Shown here: positions 1 through 12,668 of the stretch, piece after piece
How positions within the stretch are numbered: the stretch's first letter is position 1
Layout of the letters: each line of letters opens with the position of its first letter
DNA from: Perkinsus olseni
Taxonomy: Eukaryota > Perkinsozoa > Perkinsida > Perkinsidae
DNA length: 64,000 bases
Direction of reading: 5' to 3'
Assembly (NCBI GenBank): GCA_013115135.1
Contig: JABANP010000035.1
Coordinates: 1-64,000, forward strand
Translations under genes and position numbers: made by a program
The notes under the pieces: model-generated
Told to the model about the DNA's origin: nothing
The model's database searches: none
The model's input: only the letters and a program-made list of their open reading frames with translations

Positions 1-414
1 CAAGTCGAATTCCGCCAAATCGTTGCCAACCGGATTTCCAGGGGCACAAGTAGAATTTTTAGGCGGAATACGGTGGTAGAGACCGGAGAAGGCCAACTTG
101 GCGGCCTCTGAATGGGAACAGACATGGCAGAATTTTTCTGCGGATTCCTGACTTAGTTGGCGAAGTGGAATCATTGTCTGAAATCCATGCCCCCGCCGGG
201 TTTCGCCGTTAGAGTTGGGGTCGGCAGATTTGGACATTTTGGCGTTTTCGTGATGAACGCAGGTTCTGCCAAGTTGACAAAAGTGGCAGATTACGCCACG
301 GTGTAACTCGCACCACCGTGGAGCCTGCTTCCCATTTATTCCACGGAGCACTGGCGGATGACAGACCAATGCATGTTCATTCCATAGGACAAAACGAGGA
401 CCATAGCGGAGTTA

Positions 415-455
415 GTCTAGGCCGCCTAGACCAACACGCCTAGACTAGGCGTGTT
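415..455. repeat. pair of adjacent perfect palindromes
   Basis: Positions 433-455 form a perfect inverted repeat with 11-base arms (AACACGCCTAG and its complement) around one central A. Immediately before it, 415-431 forms a second one with 7-base arms (GTCTAGG/CCTAGAC) around CCG. Both contain the core CCTAGAC. A related GGCCTAGACTAG occurs near 11640. The pair could form hairpins or a cruciform, or mark the end of a small repeat element; no gene is attached to it. Confidence 0.5.
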
Positions 456-1485
456 CGCGTACTCCCCAGGGTCTGGACAGTGTCCAGGGCAGACATAGTC
501 CGTCTGGCAGAACCTTTATTTATACCATGTTTCCTACACATCGTCTGTGCTACTAGGCTCCTCTGTGATCTTCTCAAGTTGAGACGTTGAGGGCTTTTAC
601 ACAATAGTGTCCCATTTAAATGAACTCGCTTCATCCCTCTCGCCGAAAGCTTCAGAAGCCTATGAATTGTGTGTATTATGCATTCAACGAAGCTTTGTCA
701 ATGCGTTTATTGAATATTACTCAACTGCCTTGATTCAAGTTCCCATGATTTCGCTTGTTAAAGCCGGCCTATGTCAGCACAAAGCCCACACTAACAGCAG
801 TTAAATAAGTATAGTAACTACTGATGATTCGACTCCGAAGGTTTCAGCAGCCGAGATCTCTGCTTTCCCGCTTTGACCTTGCCACAAGGTCCTTCTGATA
901 ACTATTCGGTGCCGGTTAAGTCTGCTCATAATGCTCTCTGAGAGTAATGCAGGTTCTATGCATTTCTGATAATGACGCGTTCTATCTGCAGGGAGGTGTC
1001 TCGTAGACGTGATGCTGAATGGCTGGTAGAAGCAACGAAAGACCCCCATGTGAGGAATGACATTCACCGCAGCCCTTCGTAGAGTGTGATGGTATGAAGT
1101 CTCTGAGTGCTCAGGCACCAAGCATACCACATCTTCAACGTTCAGTGCCCAATGGGTATCCGTATCCACTTGAGAAACATTCCTCGCACACCGACGCCTA
1201 ATAGAATACCACTGAACTTCCGTATGACCGAAAAACAATAGCACTGAGTTGTCAACGAGATTGAGAATGAGACAACAAATACGACGAACTCGAAGAGCAT
1301 ATCCGTCACGATGACGTGATCACTGATCAGAGTGCTAGTCTAAGCGATACGCGTGAATCGAACTTACCCAGTCCATCCACACTGTAGAGTCGACAGTCAT
1401 TGCCATGAAACGCCTACGCGATAGAAAGGTAATCAGCCGGGCTAGTCCAGTCCGACTTTAGGCCAGTAGTAATCCGGAAAAGGGA

Positions 1486-1502
1486 AGTAGTCTCGGACTA
1501 CT
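1486..1502. repeat. short inverted repeat in a TAGTC-rich stretch
   Basis: AGTAGTC and GACTACT form 7-base arms around TCG. The surrounding 1440-1540 contains five copies of TAGTC. This is a local low-complexity hairpin region without an obvious coding role. Confidence 0.4.
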
Positions 1503-3131
1503 AATCTGCTAGTAGTCTGAATAGTCCGATAGTCTGATGCTCCATTCAATCACTGACTTCCGCGAGGCCACCTCCGCATCACTAGTGAGACACTCGGAAG
1601 TCAAGGCAACAACTATCCATCCCTACTCCGCGACCAATCCACCCCGTTTTCTGTAATGGCAACTCTCTTCGCGTTCCCGAAGAAGTTTTCCGTTCCACTC
1701 AACACTGCCAGCCTGGCAGTGCCAGGTCATTGAGAGCCCCATCTCATATGATGACTATCCTCATTAGTAATGAGTCATTAACAAAGAGGCATGAGAGTGT
1801 TCATGATGTCGACGTCACGGTGACACGAAGTCGAGTGTTAAACTTTGTTGGCGAATTCAAGGCGCAAATGAACTCCGCCAAGCAGATTCGGACGACACAC
1901 TTATGGCGGAATACGTTACCTAGCAGGTCCGGAAGTATTTTTATGCGAGATCTGGACGGGCACCACATTTCACCGAACTTGGTGAATTCCCTGTGGCGAA
2001 CTTCTCACCAAAATAACGCGTCATTTCAGGCGATTTTACGTAAAACCAGCAGACTTCGCCGAAACTTACCTCTAAATTAACTGGTTTCTGTTCCTAGCAC
2101 AGAAGACACCAACCGTATCTTGGCGAAACCCAATCCCAGCGACAGGTTTGAGCGCGCGGGCGAGCGCATTTCAAATTTTGGCGAAGCGCTATCAGCGAAA
2201 AGTATGGCCAAGTCCGGTTGGTCTCTGATCTGAGTTGGTGTTTTCCCGTCTGAGGGTGGCCTATACCAGCTTTCGCCAACCACGCGTTTGGACAACCGAA
2301 AAGGGGTTTTGCCAAGTTTGGTGAGTTGGCGAAACCTGGCGCTCCGCGTCACTTCGAAGGGGGACACTGACGTACACGGTGGACCGGTACTTGCTCCCAC
2401 GCTGCTGCACATCGATATTTTCTCCTGTGCCGGGTAGTATCGCCTACGACTGGGTAGGCGCACAATAACTAGTCCTTCTTAAAAACACATCAGAAGTTGA
2501 CTCTGCTCCGCTTCGTCGGCATTGTGTTGCAAGATTCGAAAACTTAGTTAAACGCTGAGTTATAGTACCACATATTTGGTGTTGCTTCCTATGTCGTCCT
2601 TGGCACAGCGGATATCCTCCACGGTAGCGAAGCGAGTAGTAGCTTCCCCCGAACCGGCCCCGCTAGCAATATACTGTAAGTTCGGGTGATCCGAGGTGTC
2701 ATGAATAGTCCGGCCTGCCCGTATCCCGATCTCGAGCCCTTGGGATCGATATATTTGCATGCGGATTGATTGCAGCAGCGTTGAGGGAATGACGTCACAC
2801 GCTGAGTTTAGGCTATAAGAAGCACTTCATGAGGCAGCAGCAGATTAAGGAGAAAATCAAGGGCTTACAGAACCCGCAGAAGGCCGACTGCGGACCTTTG
2901 GGAGAGTATAAGTGCGATTCACTGAATGCCCCGAGTGCTCCCATCACAGGTGGTGGCGATGGTTCCGAGATAGGCGAATCCGCATCAAGAAGCGAAAGCA
3001 GTATATATGAGCAATTGAATAGCAAGTCCATGTACGTTGTTTCTGTTCCCTGTTGTCATTCGCGTTTGGGCACTCGATCGGTTAGTTTTTGGGTATTTGC
3101 AGTACTGTCCAACTCCCTGTTATCGTCTTCC

Positions 3132-4609
3132 ATGGTGATGAGTTCGCCTGCTACCCGTAATCTGTGCTTAACAATTCCCAATCGGGTCGCCGCGACCGCC
3201 AGCGGGGCCGTGAGGAATCTGTCGACTTCAGCGCCGAGATTTTACACGCAAGAGGAGATTAATACTGCGCAGAACTTCTTCCAGCTGATGATGGATGGTA
3301 ATAAAGGCCAGGGATGGGCTGACTATGTGACTTGTTGGGCAAACCAATATTCTTTAATTCAGGCGACATCACTGGAGCTGCTAAACTCGCGGAGCCCCAA
3401 GCGAAAACACTCGGTATGGGCGTAGAAGAGTTCATGGCTAAACAAGCTAGCGAACGAGCATACCTTATTTACAGGTGATAATTGGTGACTTAGAATGTGG
3501 GAGTTCTGCCTAATAGTTCAGACTCCGGAGGGCTCTTTGAAGCTTGAACTATTGGTCATCGATATAGCTGTCACATGTGTCGCAGTAGTGATGGACGTCA
3601 GGTTTTCCTCATCGGAGCGCCAAGAGGCAATCAGGCTCGCCATGGACGGCGAAGGCTTCGATCAGGGACTGACTGAGGAAGAGCGACAAGCTAATACTTC
3701 AGGTGCGGGGCACAGATCCGCGCAGTAGCTCCGATAAGACCGTTCTTCTCGAACTACGAACTTGAACTTGAACTCTCCCTCGTGACCACGGGCTGTATCC
3801 GGCGGAGTCGCACCACAAGCTGTCATAAATCTCCATGTGCATGTTTGAGGTCGTTTCTTTCAGCGTCCGGTATGGCTATGTGCAAGCCTGAACTTATCCA
3901 CGAGATCTTAGAGTCGGAAGGAAATAAGTTCTGGCTGCCGCTTTGCGAAGAGCATTACAACAGGATCCAACAGGGTAGTCTGAGTCGGTTGAAGTTGACT
4001 GGACACTCAGGACATCCCTCTCTTATATTTCGCGGTTCAGTTATCAAGATGTGCCGTACATCTCTGGCGTTTGGCGATGTCTGCCCTGCGCCTACGAGGG
4101 ACTATCAGCTGCTAGGACGCTCCTATCCCTCCAGGATTATGCTGGGGAAGAGCGGCGCTGTTTTACAGACGTAAGCAGCTAATTCCAAGCTGTTCGTGGA
4201 GTGGATGTTGAATCATATATTTGCAGGTACATATCGCGTCTCATGGCCGGGTCGCGGTCGTTCTCTCCACAAGCTATGGCAAACCATGAGGCCGCTTCTC
4301 AGCTATTTGACACGCAACTTCGTGGTTTGGGACCGGCAGATGGGCCGCTGGAGAAGCCCGATGCGGATCAGTCGGATCGGTTAGAGGAATTCAAGGAGTG
4401 GGCGGAGCAAAGGGAAGAAGCCGCACAGAAACATCAGCGACTCGTGAGTTTTTCTGCCGCTGGATCACGCTGGGGAAGTCACTAGCCATCAGTTGCTTCA
4501 CCTGACATGCGACGTCTCCCGATACATGCTGGCACCGCCCGAGGGCCGAGCACTCATGGAGCTTGCGAAGCTGGTGATCGCTCCAGAAGATGAGAAGGAG
4601 AAAGCGTAG
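3132..4609 (+). CDS. multi-exon protein of unknown function, possibly mitochondrial
   Basis: Function not recognised. The first exon starts at an ATG at 3132 (a second ATG lies two codons on). It encodes an Arg/Ser/Ala-rich, acid-free stretch containing RVAATASGAVRNLSTSAPRF, typical of a mitochondrial presequence, followed by YTQEEINTAQNFFQLMM. A 36-nt intron (GTGACT...TTCAG, near 3326-3361) joins this to GDITGAAKLAEPQAKTLG and EEFMAKQASERAYLIYR. Further exon-like segments contain SSSERQEAIRLAMDGEGF, KPELIHEILESEGNKFWLPL, and, near 4240-4440, FKEWAEQREEAAQKHQRL. A 49-nt intron then leads to a last exon containing YMLAPPEGRALMELAKL that ends at TAG 4607-4609. The middle exon joins (3480-4200) are uncertain. 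Predicted mainly alpha-helical and soluble. Confidence 0.5.
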
Positions 4610-7160
4610 GATTAGGCAGCGCTAATGCATCACTATCAGCGCAAACTTCTCCTCTTAGGTATACATCCGGAGTCATCCAGTCGACTTTGGATATGATGTA
4701 AATTACTGTTCATCCAAGTGTTTCTCAGTGATATCCCTGTATGTCGTGTTATTGAGTTCTCTGACTCGTTCCAAAAGAGAGATTGACGCCACCTCCGACA
4801 ACTGCAAAACTCCCTTCACTTCCGAGCTTCTTGTGGGGAAACTCAGTTGTCTTTCCTCTCGTTGACCATCTGGAGGATTAACTAGAGAACAATACTTCAA
4901 CACTACAGGGTTCTTAATCACAACACTTCACAAGCATCACATTCGGCTTTGGTGTTCATGCAGTAAGAAACTAGCTAGAAAAGTTCGAAGGAGGACCAAT
5001 GATGAACACCCGATCGTCCGAGTTCAGCAACGTTGACATTGGCGGGAAGGTGAAGACGTAGGACCTGAAAACCCGAGAGTAACTACTCATCGGGGGTGCT
5101 GCGTCGCTTGCTTCAGTTGGGCGCTCTTCTCCGAGTCCGGTGAGAAACTCAAAGCTGCATACGAACTTTGTGGCTGACGTCGGTATAATCCCAGAGGGAC
5201 GCTCCTAAAAGTTCCAACAACTCGCGATTGACTGGTAAAAGATTGTTACCCGCCGCTGACGAGGTGTCTTTAGGAGGTCACCAAAAGTCGCTCCGGCGAT
5301 TCGTAGCGGGTCGCTGGAAGCAGCAATCCGTTCCCTTGTCTCGCTCGGTATGTTAGATTTGGCGAAGAAGGCGTTCTGTGGGATGGCTGTTCCTCTAATT
5401 GCGGTGCTGCCCCAATGCTTACCAAACGCTCGTTTTTCCAGGCCTCGCTCAGGTCAACCAGTTCAACGCACGGCTGTATACCCGAGTTCGGCTGGTCGCC
5501 GTAGAAGTCGAGGCCTGCAGAATCAGTCACTCGCCTGCCTTTGCCACCATGTATTCTTACCTCCATCAATCATGAGGGACGCCATTATTCCTGCGTCGAC
5601 GAGGATGTCGGAGAGCACTGGAGATCTGAGCGTGGATGACCGGTTCGTCAACGGTGAGCGCGTCGTAGTACCTGCTGATGGCTGGGAAGAGTATGGATTC
5701 AGAGATCACATTGCCCATTGCGAACTCGGGTGAGTCCATGTGAAACAGGTTACCCCTGAAGACGCGCTGATGCTACTGCTACTGCCGTGTTAGATGCTCT
5801 AGTACTTCACCCCTTCTGAAGGCCACCAGGAGCTCTCATCCAGGAATGACAGAGATGTAACATCCTGGAGGCATGTGATTATGGACTGAGACGTATTTCT
5901 CCAGATGATCTACGTCGCAGTTGCTCCTACACGGCTGACGCGCACTGCTTCAGCACCATCTTCGCTGAACATTGACGCCACTGAAGTGCGCCTCCCAGCT
6001 CCCATCGAGCTGGAATCCAGGTCCCTCGTATTGCAGCGTCCAGAACTCCTGGATTGGTCAGGGCATCAACAGCTTACTGTCTTTGCGGGTGACTCCCATT
6101 ACTTCACTTTATCTTTCACGTGCTTTATCTCATGCGTCGTCAGGGCCGATATAAAGTCTTGGGGAGGAGGACGCGCACTCGAACCTGCAAACGCAAGTCA
6201 AGCGCGGGAATCCCTACCACTCGGGCAGTACCGGGAGGGTTCGAAAATCGATTCGCCGGACCAGGCAGGGATGACCGGCTCGGTCCACGCGCAACCCCAG
6301 GCCAACTCGAGATGCTGGTTAGGACGGCTACAACGTCGGCAGCTCCGACACCGGCACGGGCGAGGTCCTCTCGTGAAGTTGGGCTCCCAAGAACCTCAAG
6401 AAACAGCTAACTCTCATACGCCCCCCTCACCGAGAGCATACCCATGCAACCCTTCCGGCGAATTCGGAGAGTTCAGCAATCGAGCCTTCAGTACTCGGAG
6501 AGAGGACCACACACTTGGTCTTCGCGCTACCCTTGCTACCTAGGGAAAGTATCAGGAAGTAGACAGTATGCTCGGAAGAGTACTGAAGATTGTCCGCAAG
6601 AAGCAGGGCAGTCCATTTGGCCAACCAACAACAACGACCAGGCTCGGACCGGCAGCTGTGAAGCCTAGCGCTCCGGACGGATCGAAGATACTGGAATTGA
6701 AACTGAGAGCGAGCGACCTTGTATGGGCGAACGCTCGCGGCGATACGATTTCCCACTCTGGGTCATCTCCCATTCGACCTTCAAGTGTACTAGTCAGCTC
6801 CGGAAAGGCCTCCAGAAAGTCTTCGAAGATAATGCGTGATTTGTCAACTCTGTAAACGGGCTGCAATCTCAACCTTGTGGCTCCACTGACGAACTGAGGT
6901 CACCGAACAAGTTAAACGATTCTGGAGAGCCGCATACGTTCTTCCTCTGCTCGATGAGTAAGCCACGCTTTTCGGCCCCCTGTAGTATTGCGGTGGGCAG
7001 AGACGCCCTTGATGGGAATGGGTTATTCTGCAGACCGTCCTTTCGGTGTTTCACAATGGAACCTGGGGAACCCTTCCATGATGACATCTACGCTACCGTC
7101 AGCAACCGAAGTGACCGATAGGCTAGAGACCCACCGCGGAATCTCCTAGACGGTGACGCT
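4610..7160. other. region without a gene I can define
   Basis: Overlapping open stretches occur on both strands. On the minus strand, 6552-6872 contains a segment, RIIFEDFLEAFPELTSTLE, that follows a plausible acceptor. It could be a downstream exon of the K+ channel gene to the right. On the plus strand, 5905-6543 is open but low in protein-like character. I see no motif that settles either reading. Confidence 0.35.
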
Positions 7161-10100
7161 TCACCTGGGGGAAAACAGGCTGTCGGAACAAATCATGCCA
7201 CTAAGAAAACCTACCCTCAGTACCCGAAGGTCGTCTCGTCGTTGTGCCCGAACTCGATTGAGGCGAGGGGCCGAATATCTATAACAATGGACCGTACATG
7301 ATACTTGGCACTCGCCGCGCTGTGTCCCACGCTCCCCATGGATCTGACTGCCTTCAGCGCTCTCCGCCCTGTCGTAAAGAAGGTGTTCTGTCTTCGTAGA
7401 CCTGTAAGACTCGAGAGTGAGGCGAACAAAGTATACCACCTTCACCTCTCCTCTTGCTGCTACCTTCAGCTCCACCAGTTTGTCCATCCGCGAGACCTGA
7501 GAAGCGATCAATTGCTTTGCTGAGAGACGTCGTAGCACCTACCCATGCCAGCTAGCCTATCAGACATATCCCGGGTCAGTACAGCTCCTGCGCTTGCCTG
7601 AAGAGACTTGGCAGGGCATACCAGTGATGAAACAGCAGTACGGATCGCTTCTTCTTCGTTGTGCCCTCTGCCTGGTCTTCTGATACCTCTGACACACTCT
7701 CCGGCATTCCAGGTATCCTGCCCACAGCTTCGCGGCAAATCAGAAGCTTTGCTGTTGCTTACGGGAATACTATGGGCTCATCCCCACTCGAATACCGCCT
7801 GGTGCCACGACTCTCGCCTGTGATCGAACACCCTTCCAGAGTAGTTCCCTAGTTTCTCACGTATGCTGGCTGTATCAGCATGGTGGCGTTCAGGAGACCG
7901 TGTCTGAGCCCGAAAGGGGCTCTATACCGCTGCCAGCTCGAATCACATTACCTCATCAACTTCAGTAGCCGTTATTATGTGCGGAGGTCCAGTTTGCGAA
8001 CTGCCAACGGGGGCCATGGCGCAGCACCAGCCTTTCCGTGAGGTCCTACGCCGACACGTCATCATTGTCTGCTTGCATCCGAAGGCGTGAGGGGACAAAC
8101 AACCTCATCCTGTCTCGATCCAGCTCGCTCCAGAGAGGTGATTCTGAGACAATTCGGTAGTTCAGCCCTGTGAAGTTGTGCGATACGACTAGGAAGAGGC
8201 TTGCTCTCCAAACCCACCCAGTGCTTGTATCTCTAGAGCCTTCCTCGCGCTCGAAGCGAGGATGATCAAACCATCAGCAGCGGTTAGCTCTTGTCCAGCA
8301 GGATTCAGCAGCATGTGCCCTGAGCTTCGAGTGCTGATAATGCGGCTGCGACCGTTCCGTAACTTACCTGTCGACGCCATTCTATCTATGCCGAAGAGGC
8401 AGACTCTCGAATGGTCAGCCGAGTAGAAGTAAGAGCTCCTCATATTTGTACGGAGGCACTGCAGTGGCCACAAACGGTGGGCAGGTGATTCGATACACAC
8501 ACATAAAGGCACCGTGAAGGTACCTCACATGTCGAGCTCATACGCCACATGGCGGAGGGTGCTCACTCTTTGAATCCGGGAAAAAGGGGTGATTCTGGAC
8601 TTTTTCCGGAGGCGCCGGATCTGATACGTGCCTCGTATCTACTCGCGATGTGGCGAACTCCCGTTGCGATAGCTGGTGAGCTCATTCTCGCTCACCGCTG
8701 CCATTTAAGTATCCAGGGAAACTCGCTCAGCATCTTGTGAGATGGTGCGCCCACAGGGAGAGCAAGAGACTTGAACATGTTACAGAACAGCGTAGAGAAC
8801 CTTTTCTGGGAGCTCCAACGAGACAGAGGGGTGGGCTACTTAACCCTGGGCACCCACTGCAAGTCTTGGCCATTATCTTGAGCATGAGGTCGTGCCTGCT
8901 GGTAACTTGTTCCGCGCCCATATCCAACACTTGTCGAGAAGAATCTGACGACTCTCCGGCGACCTGGATTGTTCACTGAGATTCCTACCCTCCCTCAACA
9001 GGTGGCACGAAAGACCGAACGCCTGGTCCCAGAACTTTCGAACGTGCAAGCATCGCACGACGCTGCGATGGTCCTCGGAAACTTGCTCAGAAGTGAGGGG
9101 AGTTGCTGCCTGAGATTCCGGATTTTATCAATCGGCCGGCGGAGAGTAAGCCGACCTCGCCAGTGCCGCAACGACGGTCGCTGAGGACGATAACAGCTCC
9201 CACAGCATCCCAACGGAGCTTGCAGAGGTCTTGAGACACTCCACTAGCGGTATCCCCAGCTTTGATGCAGAGCCTTATCCCTGGCCAGTTGCACGTCAAT
9301 GAAGAAGGTATTTCTGTAGGCTACCGAATTTTGACAACGCGTCTGAGACAGCTTCCTCAAAGTCCTTCACGGGTGACGTGGTGAATACGACGACGTTGCG
9401 ACAGTAGAGCGTATCTACAAGCAACGTAAGGCAGTTCATGGTTCCCTGAGGATGATCTAGCAAAATCCACCACAACCTACGGCCGTGGGCGAGTTCCCAG
9501 ATGAAGGTGTCGAGCTCGTCAGCAGACAGCCCTCCCGCTAGAAGAAGTACGAACTTTCCATCAACACCAAGAACCTTTCGCGACGGGATTACTCCTGAAT
9601 ATCGCAGGAATGTTCAGTTGGTGAGAGTTCTCGACTGGAGCGAAGCTTTCAATGGTACCTATCTGGCCCCGCGGCTGACGTATCAAGTAGCCTAGCTCCC
9701 GAATTTGAGCTGGTATAAATATTACTACAATTCCGATGGCGTTAATACACAGCAGACGCCCGAACCCCGTAACTGAGAGAAGAATTCTTCGCGGAGTAGC
9801 CGCGGGGGTATCGCACCTGGAGCAAAATCACCATAGCCAACTGTTGAGAGAGTGACTACAAAAAAGTAGACATAGTCAAAAAACCTGAACGTAAAGGTCG
9901 AGAAACTGTTGGTCCATTGCGAACCCGCATTACGCAGTGAACTCTCCCTTGAGGCCAGCGGGAGCCTCCTCGTTGAACATAGCACCAGAAAAGGTGAAGA
10001 TGATCCCCAAGACTCCAAGAGAGATAGATACGATTTTGAGCGTAATTTCGGAAGTTGAGGTCGCAATGCGTTCTAGGGTACGGTGTAGGCCGTAGAGGCG

Positions 10101-11460
10101 CATGAACCTCATATAACCGTATCTGACGTTGGTGGTGTGGCACGAGGTATGAGCAGTGACTACTACAGCGAGAGGTAATCCTCTGGGTCGATGGCGAGGC
10201 CCCAACGGACGAAGAGCATGAAGAGCGGCATCGTGAAGATGTCCAATACCGTCGAGAGGCGCTGGCATGGACAGTAGCGGAAATTTTCAGAACAGCATTC
10301 CGTCTTACTTTAATCCACTTGAATTTTTCCCGGGCAGTAATCAGCGATACGCAAAAGTCAATGTTGACGATCCATAGGAACACTCTCTCAACTGGTGTGT
10401 GCCAGTCAGGTATCTTGGTTCACGCCAGAGCACTCTCAGTTGCCACACAAGTAGGAGACCTACCCTATCAGTGAGCCACTTGCATCTCCACTCATAGCCG
10501 ATCAGAGCATGTATGAAGGTCGTCTCGTAGGAGTCGCGATCGCAGACCTGGGTAACCTCAGGCTCGAGCTACGCTATGCTTCTAGGAGAGCACCTCATCT
10601 CTGTAGAGGTACTTTGTGAAATGTACGTAGAGCGCGCACCAAAATACTGTGATGAGGAAGCCTCTGCAGCAGGAATGCCTTGGACTCCACCAGGGCCTTG
10701 AATGATCATTCACGGAGACAAGCACTTCGCGTGACCCTCGTCAGGGGATGCCTCATTCGTACATGTAGCATTCCTTGGACATCTCCTGAACTTATCAGCG
10801 ACATGAGCTCCGCCCAGATTCTCCGCCAAGTATTGGTCCCAAGCTCTCGGAAAGAATCAGCTGAATAGCATGGCGCTATATGGCCGTCAACGTCGGCAGG
10901 TGCTACCGTGAGGACCCCTTTCGAAAAGAAGGGATTCCACTGCTGAGTCCCCGATCTCAATGGCTCCTGCAAAGAGGGACTAGAGCACTCAGGGACTATG
11001 AGCGATACTCACCCGTCTCGGCTGCGAATGTGTTCTCCAGGTTTGTCCTAGAAAATCAAGGGGCGGAGACTCAGCGGGACCCAGGCCATGGTTCGTTACC
11101 TTGCGCTCTCCCGAGATGCTCTTGTTCCTTTCCTATTCCGTGCATAGAGTAGTACCTGACGGCGACCCGAAAGTCCCTTGCGTATACCTGAGGCCCATCC
11201 TGGTACCCGGATGCCGCTCTCTGACGGAGATGCAGGCCGCTATGGAGGAAGAACAGCATTAGCCCCTGGACAACAAAAGTGATTGCGAGCATTAGCAGCT
11301 GGTATCTAATAAGCGGGATCGCCGAAGCGAAGAGGCTCTGCCCTCACAGTATGTCGCCGAACAGCAGGAGCTGGGATGCCAGACAAGCCAAGACGATGAG
11401 AAGTTGGACTGCTGCACTGGGGGAGGGAAGGGTAATGTTCTGACGTACGAAGACGTGGAC
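7161..11460 (-). CDS. K+ channel with RCK-like regulatory region (BK/Slo type), partial model
   Basis: A tetrameric plasma-membrane potassium channel is indicated by the pore segment FFVVTLSTVGYGDFAP near 9820-9875, which contains the TVGYGD selectivity filter. Upstream exons supply membrane segments: QLLIVLACLASQLLLFGDIL joined by a 42-nt intron to YQLLMLAITFVVQGLMLFFL (11.2-11.4 kb), and LDIFTMPLFMLFVRWGLAI (about 10.2 kb). An S4-S5-like basic helix, NVRYGYMRFMRLYGLHRTL, lies near 10.1 kb. After the pore come INAIGIVVIFIPAQIREL and Rossmann-like segments such as KFVLLLAGGLSADELDTF, DAVGAVIVLSDRRC, and LNPAGQELTAADGLIILAS (8.2 kb), resembling an RCK1 domain. VRSIVIDIRPLASIEFG near 7.25 kb recalls the start of RCK2. 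The order matches Ca2+-activated Slo channels. Several exon joins and both gene ends are unresolved, and exons may extend left to about 5.3 kb. Confidence 0.6.
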
Positions 11461-12668
11461 TCACTCGAAACGGCCCGCATCAGCTACTACCCATTGCCGG
11501 CCATACACCTCAACTTGCAGGACGCTGCTTGGGGCCTGGAAGGAGGTGAGCTTCAACGAGGACGACGCTCGTCAGAACTCTACAAGCGTGATGCCGTTCG
11601 AGGCATAGCGCATTGCGTTACTGCCTAGGCTTGCCCCGTGGCCTAGACTAGCGCGGTCTCTCTGTACTTGACTCACTACCGAGAGGTCTACCTGACAAGG
11701 TGAAACTATGACAGCAGCAGCAATCCCGCAAGCTCTAGAGGAGTAATGCTCTTGTGCTACCCGTGCACCAGGGATACTTGTGGTTCTTACTCGCAGTCGA
11801 CGACGTACTACCGAGTCTTCCTGAGAGATGCGAGGATACTCACTAATCGCAGCATAGTAATCTATAGTAACCATAGAGACAGCGGAAGCAGTGGCCGCGC
11901 CGAGGGCCTCATCATCGTCGATGAAATCTTCCAGCCCAGCGAAAGTGTCCGAGAAGCCTACGCTGCTGCCTGCCGACTCTGAAAAACGGTTCAAGCATGG
12001 TGAACTCGACCTTTCCCGGGTGTCGAAGGTACGAAGGGGTGTCGATGAGACTTGCTGAGCGCCGTACCATTCCCGAAGGACCCCGATGCAGCTGCTGACA
12101 TAGGCCAACCAGTTCGATTAGCGCTCTCGGGCGGGGTCTGGGCCATGCTTGGTGAGCGGAAGCAAGCGCACTTGACGAACGCTGAGCCAGTCGCAAAAAA
12201 TGCGCCGTTGCGACTATGTACACCAACGGTGCTATATCAGCGTTGCTCCGAGGCTATCCTTGTAGATTTCGTAACACCTTACCAGCGCGTCAGCGGTTCC
12301 CGTCCGTTAATTTCTCCGGGCAGCGTGACCGAGGGCCTTCATGAGGCTGGAGAGTTTTGGTATTCTCAGGTTACAACTTGTAACTTCTAACTTGCAAGAC
12401 TAGAGTAAGCGCCTCCGGATGGCTGTGAATGGCACTTCGAGACTACGGGATACAAACTTGAGAAAAGGAGCGCGATATTGTGCGACAACATGCCCGTTGT
12501 CATGCTGCACCACTACGACCATGAATTGACCACTCGAAACAGCAATAATCGGCTTGTGGGGGTGAATGGTCGAAAGTGTATAATGATGGAACAGTCTGTC
12601 GGAGAGGGTCAGTAACCGCGGCCTCGGCAGCTCGCGAAGCAAGATGGTAACTTGAAGATGAAATGTTG
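11461..12668. other. probable 5' exons or spacer of the K+ channel gene
   Basis: A minus-strand segment near 11480-11530, VYGRQWVVADAGRFE, ends at a GTGAGT donor just upstream of the first membrane exon of the channel, so it may be its 5' neighbour. Further right, 11.9-12.0 kb is open on the minus strand with an acidic stretch (AGLEDFIDDDEALGAATA). No start codon can be chosen. 12.1-12.65 kb shows nothing I can assign. Confidence 0.3.

Larger units (their letters stand above)
1..2460. repeat. degenerate TTGGCGAA-type interspersed word
   Basis: The hexamer GGCGAA or its complement TTCGCC occurs about nine times by eye (near 173, 203, 1850, 1991, 2057, 2122, 2179, 2271 and 2325). About one would be expected by chance in this length over both strands. 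Related forms GGCGGAA and CCGCCAA add several more, and GGCGGAATACG is shared by sites near 62 and 1907. Most copies are preceded by T or TT. No fixed period is visible, so this looks like remains of a dispersed repeat and not a tandem array. Function unknown. Confidence 0.45.
1..2820. other. gene-poor left end
   Basis: I find no gene I can support here. The open stretches present (for example on the minus strand at 801-1244 and 2077-2463, and on the plus strand at 1730-2080) show no recognisable motif, no exon pairing across GT-AG boundaries and no conserved-looking segment. The DNA instead carries many copies of a degenerate GGCGAA/TTCGCC word and short inverted repeats, which are listed separately. 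Confidence 0.6.

Noticed and set aside
801..1244. 147-codon minus-strand open frame
   Set aside because: No motif, no hydrophobic or helical pattern and no exon partner; surrounded by repeats. Length alone is not evidence at this GC content.
1730..2463. Open frames of 116 (plus) and 128 (minus) codons
   Set aside because: They run through the repeat-word region and owe their sequence to it; no protein-like conservation.
5905..6543. 212-codon plus-strand open frame
   Set aside because: Low-complexity, no recognisable segment, and overlaps equally open frames on both strands; may be antisense to channel exons.
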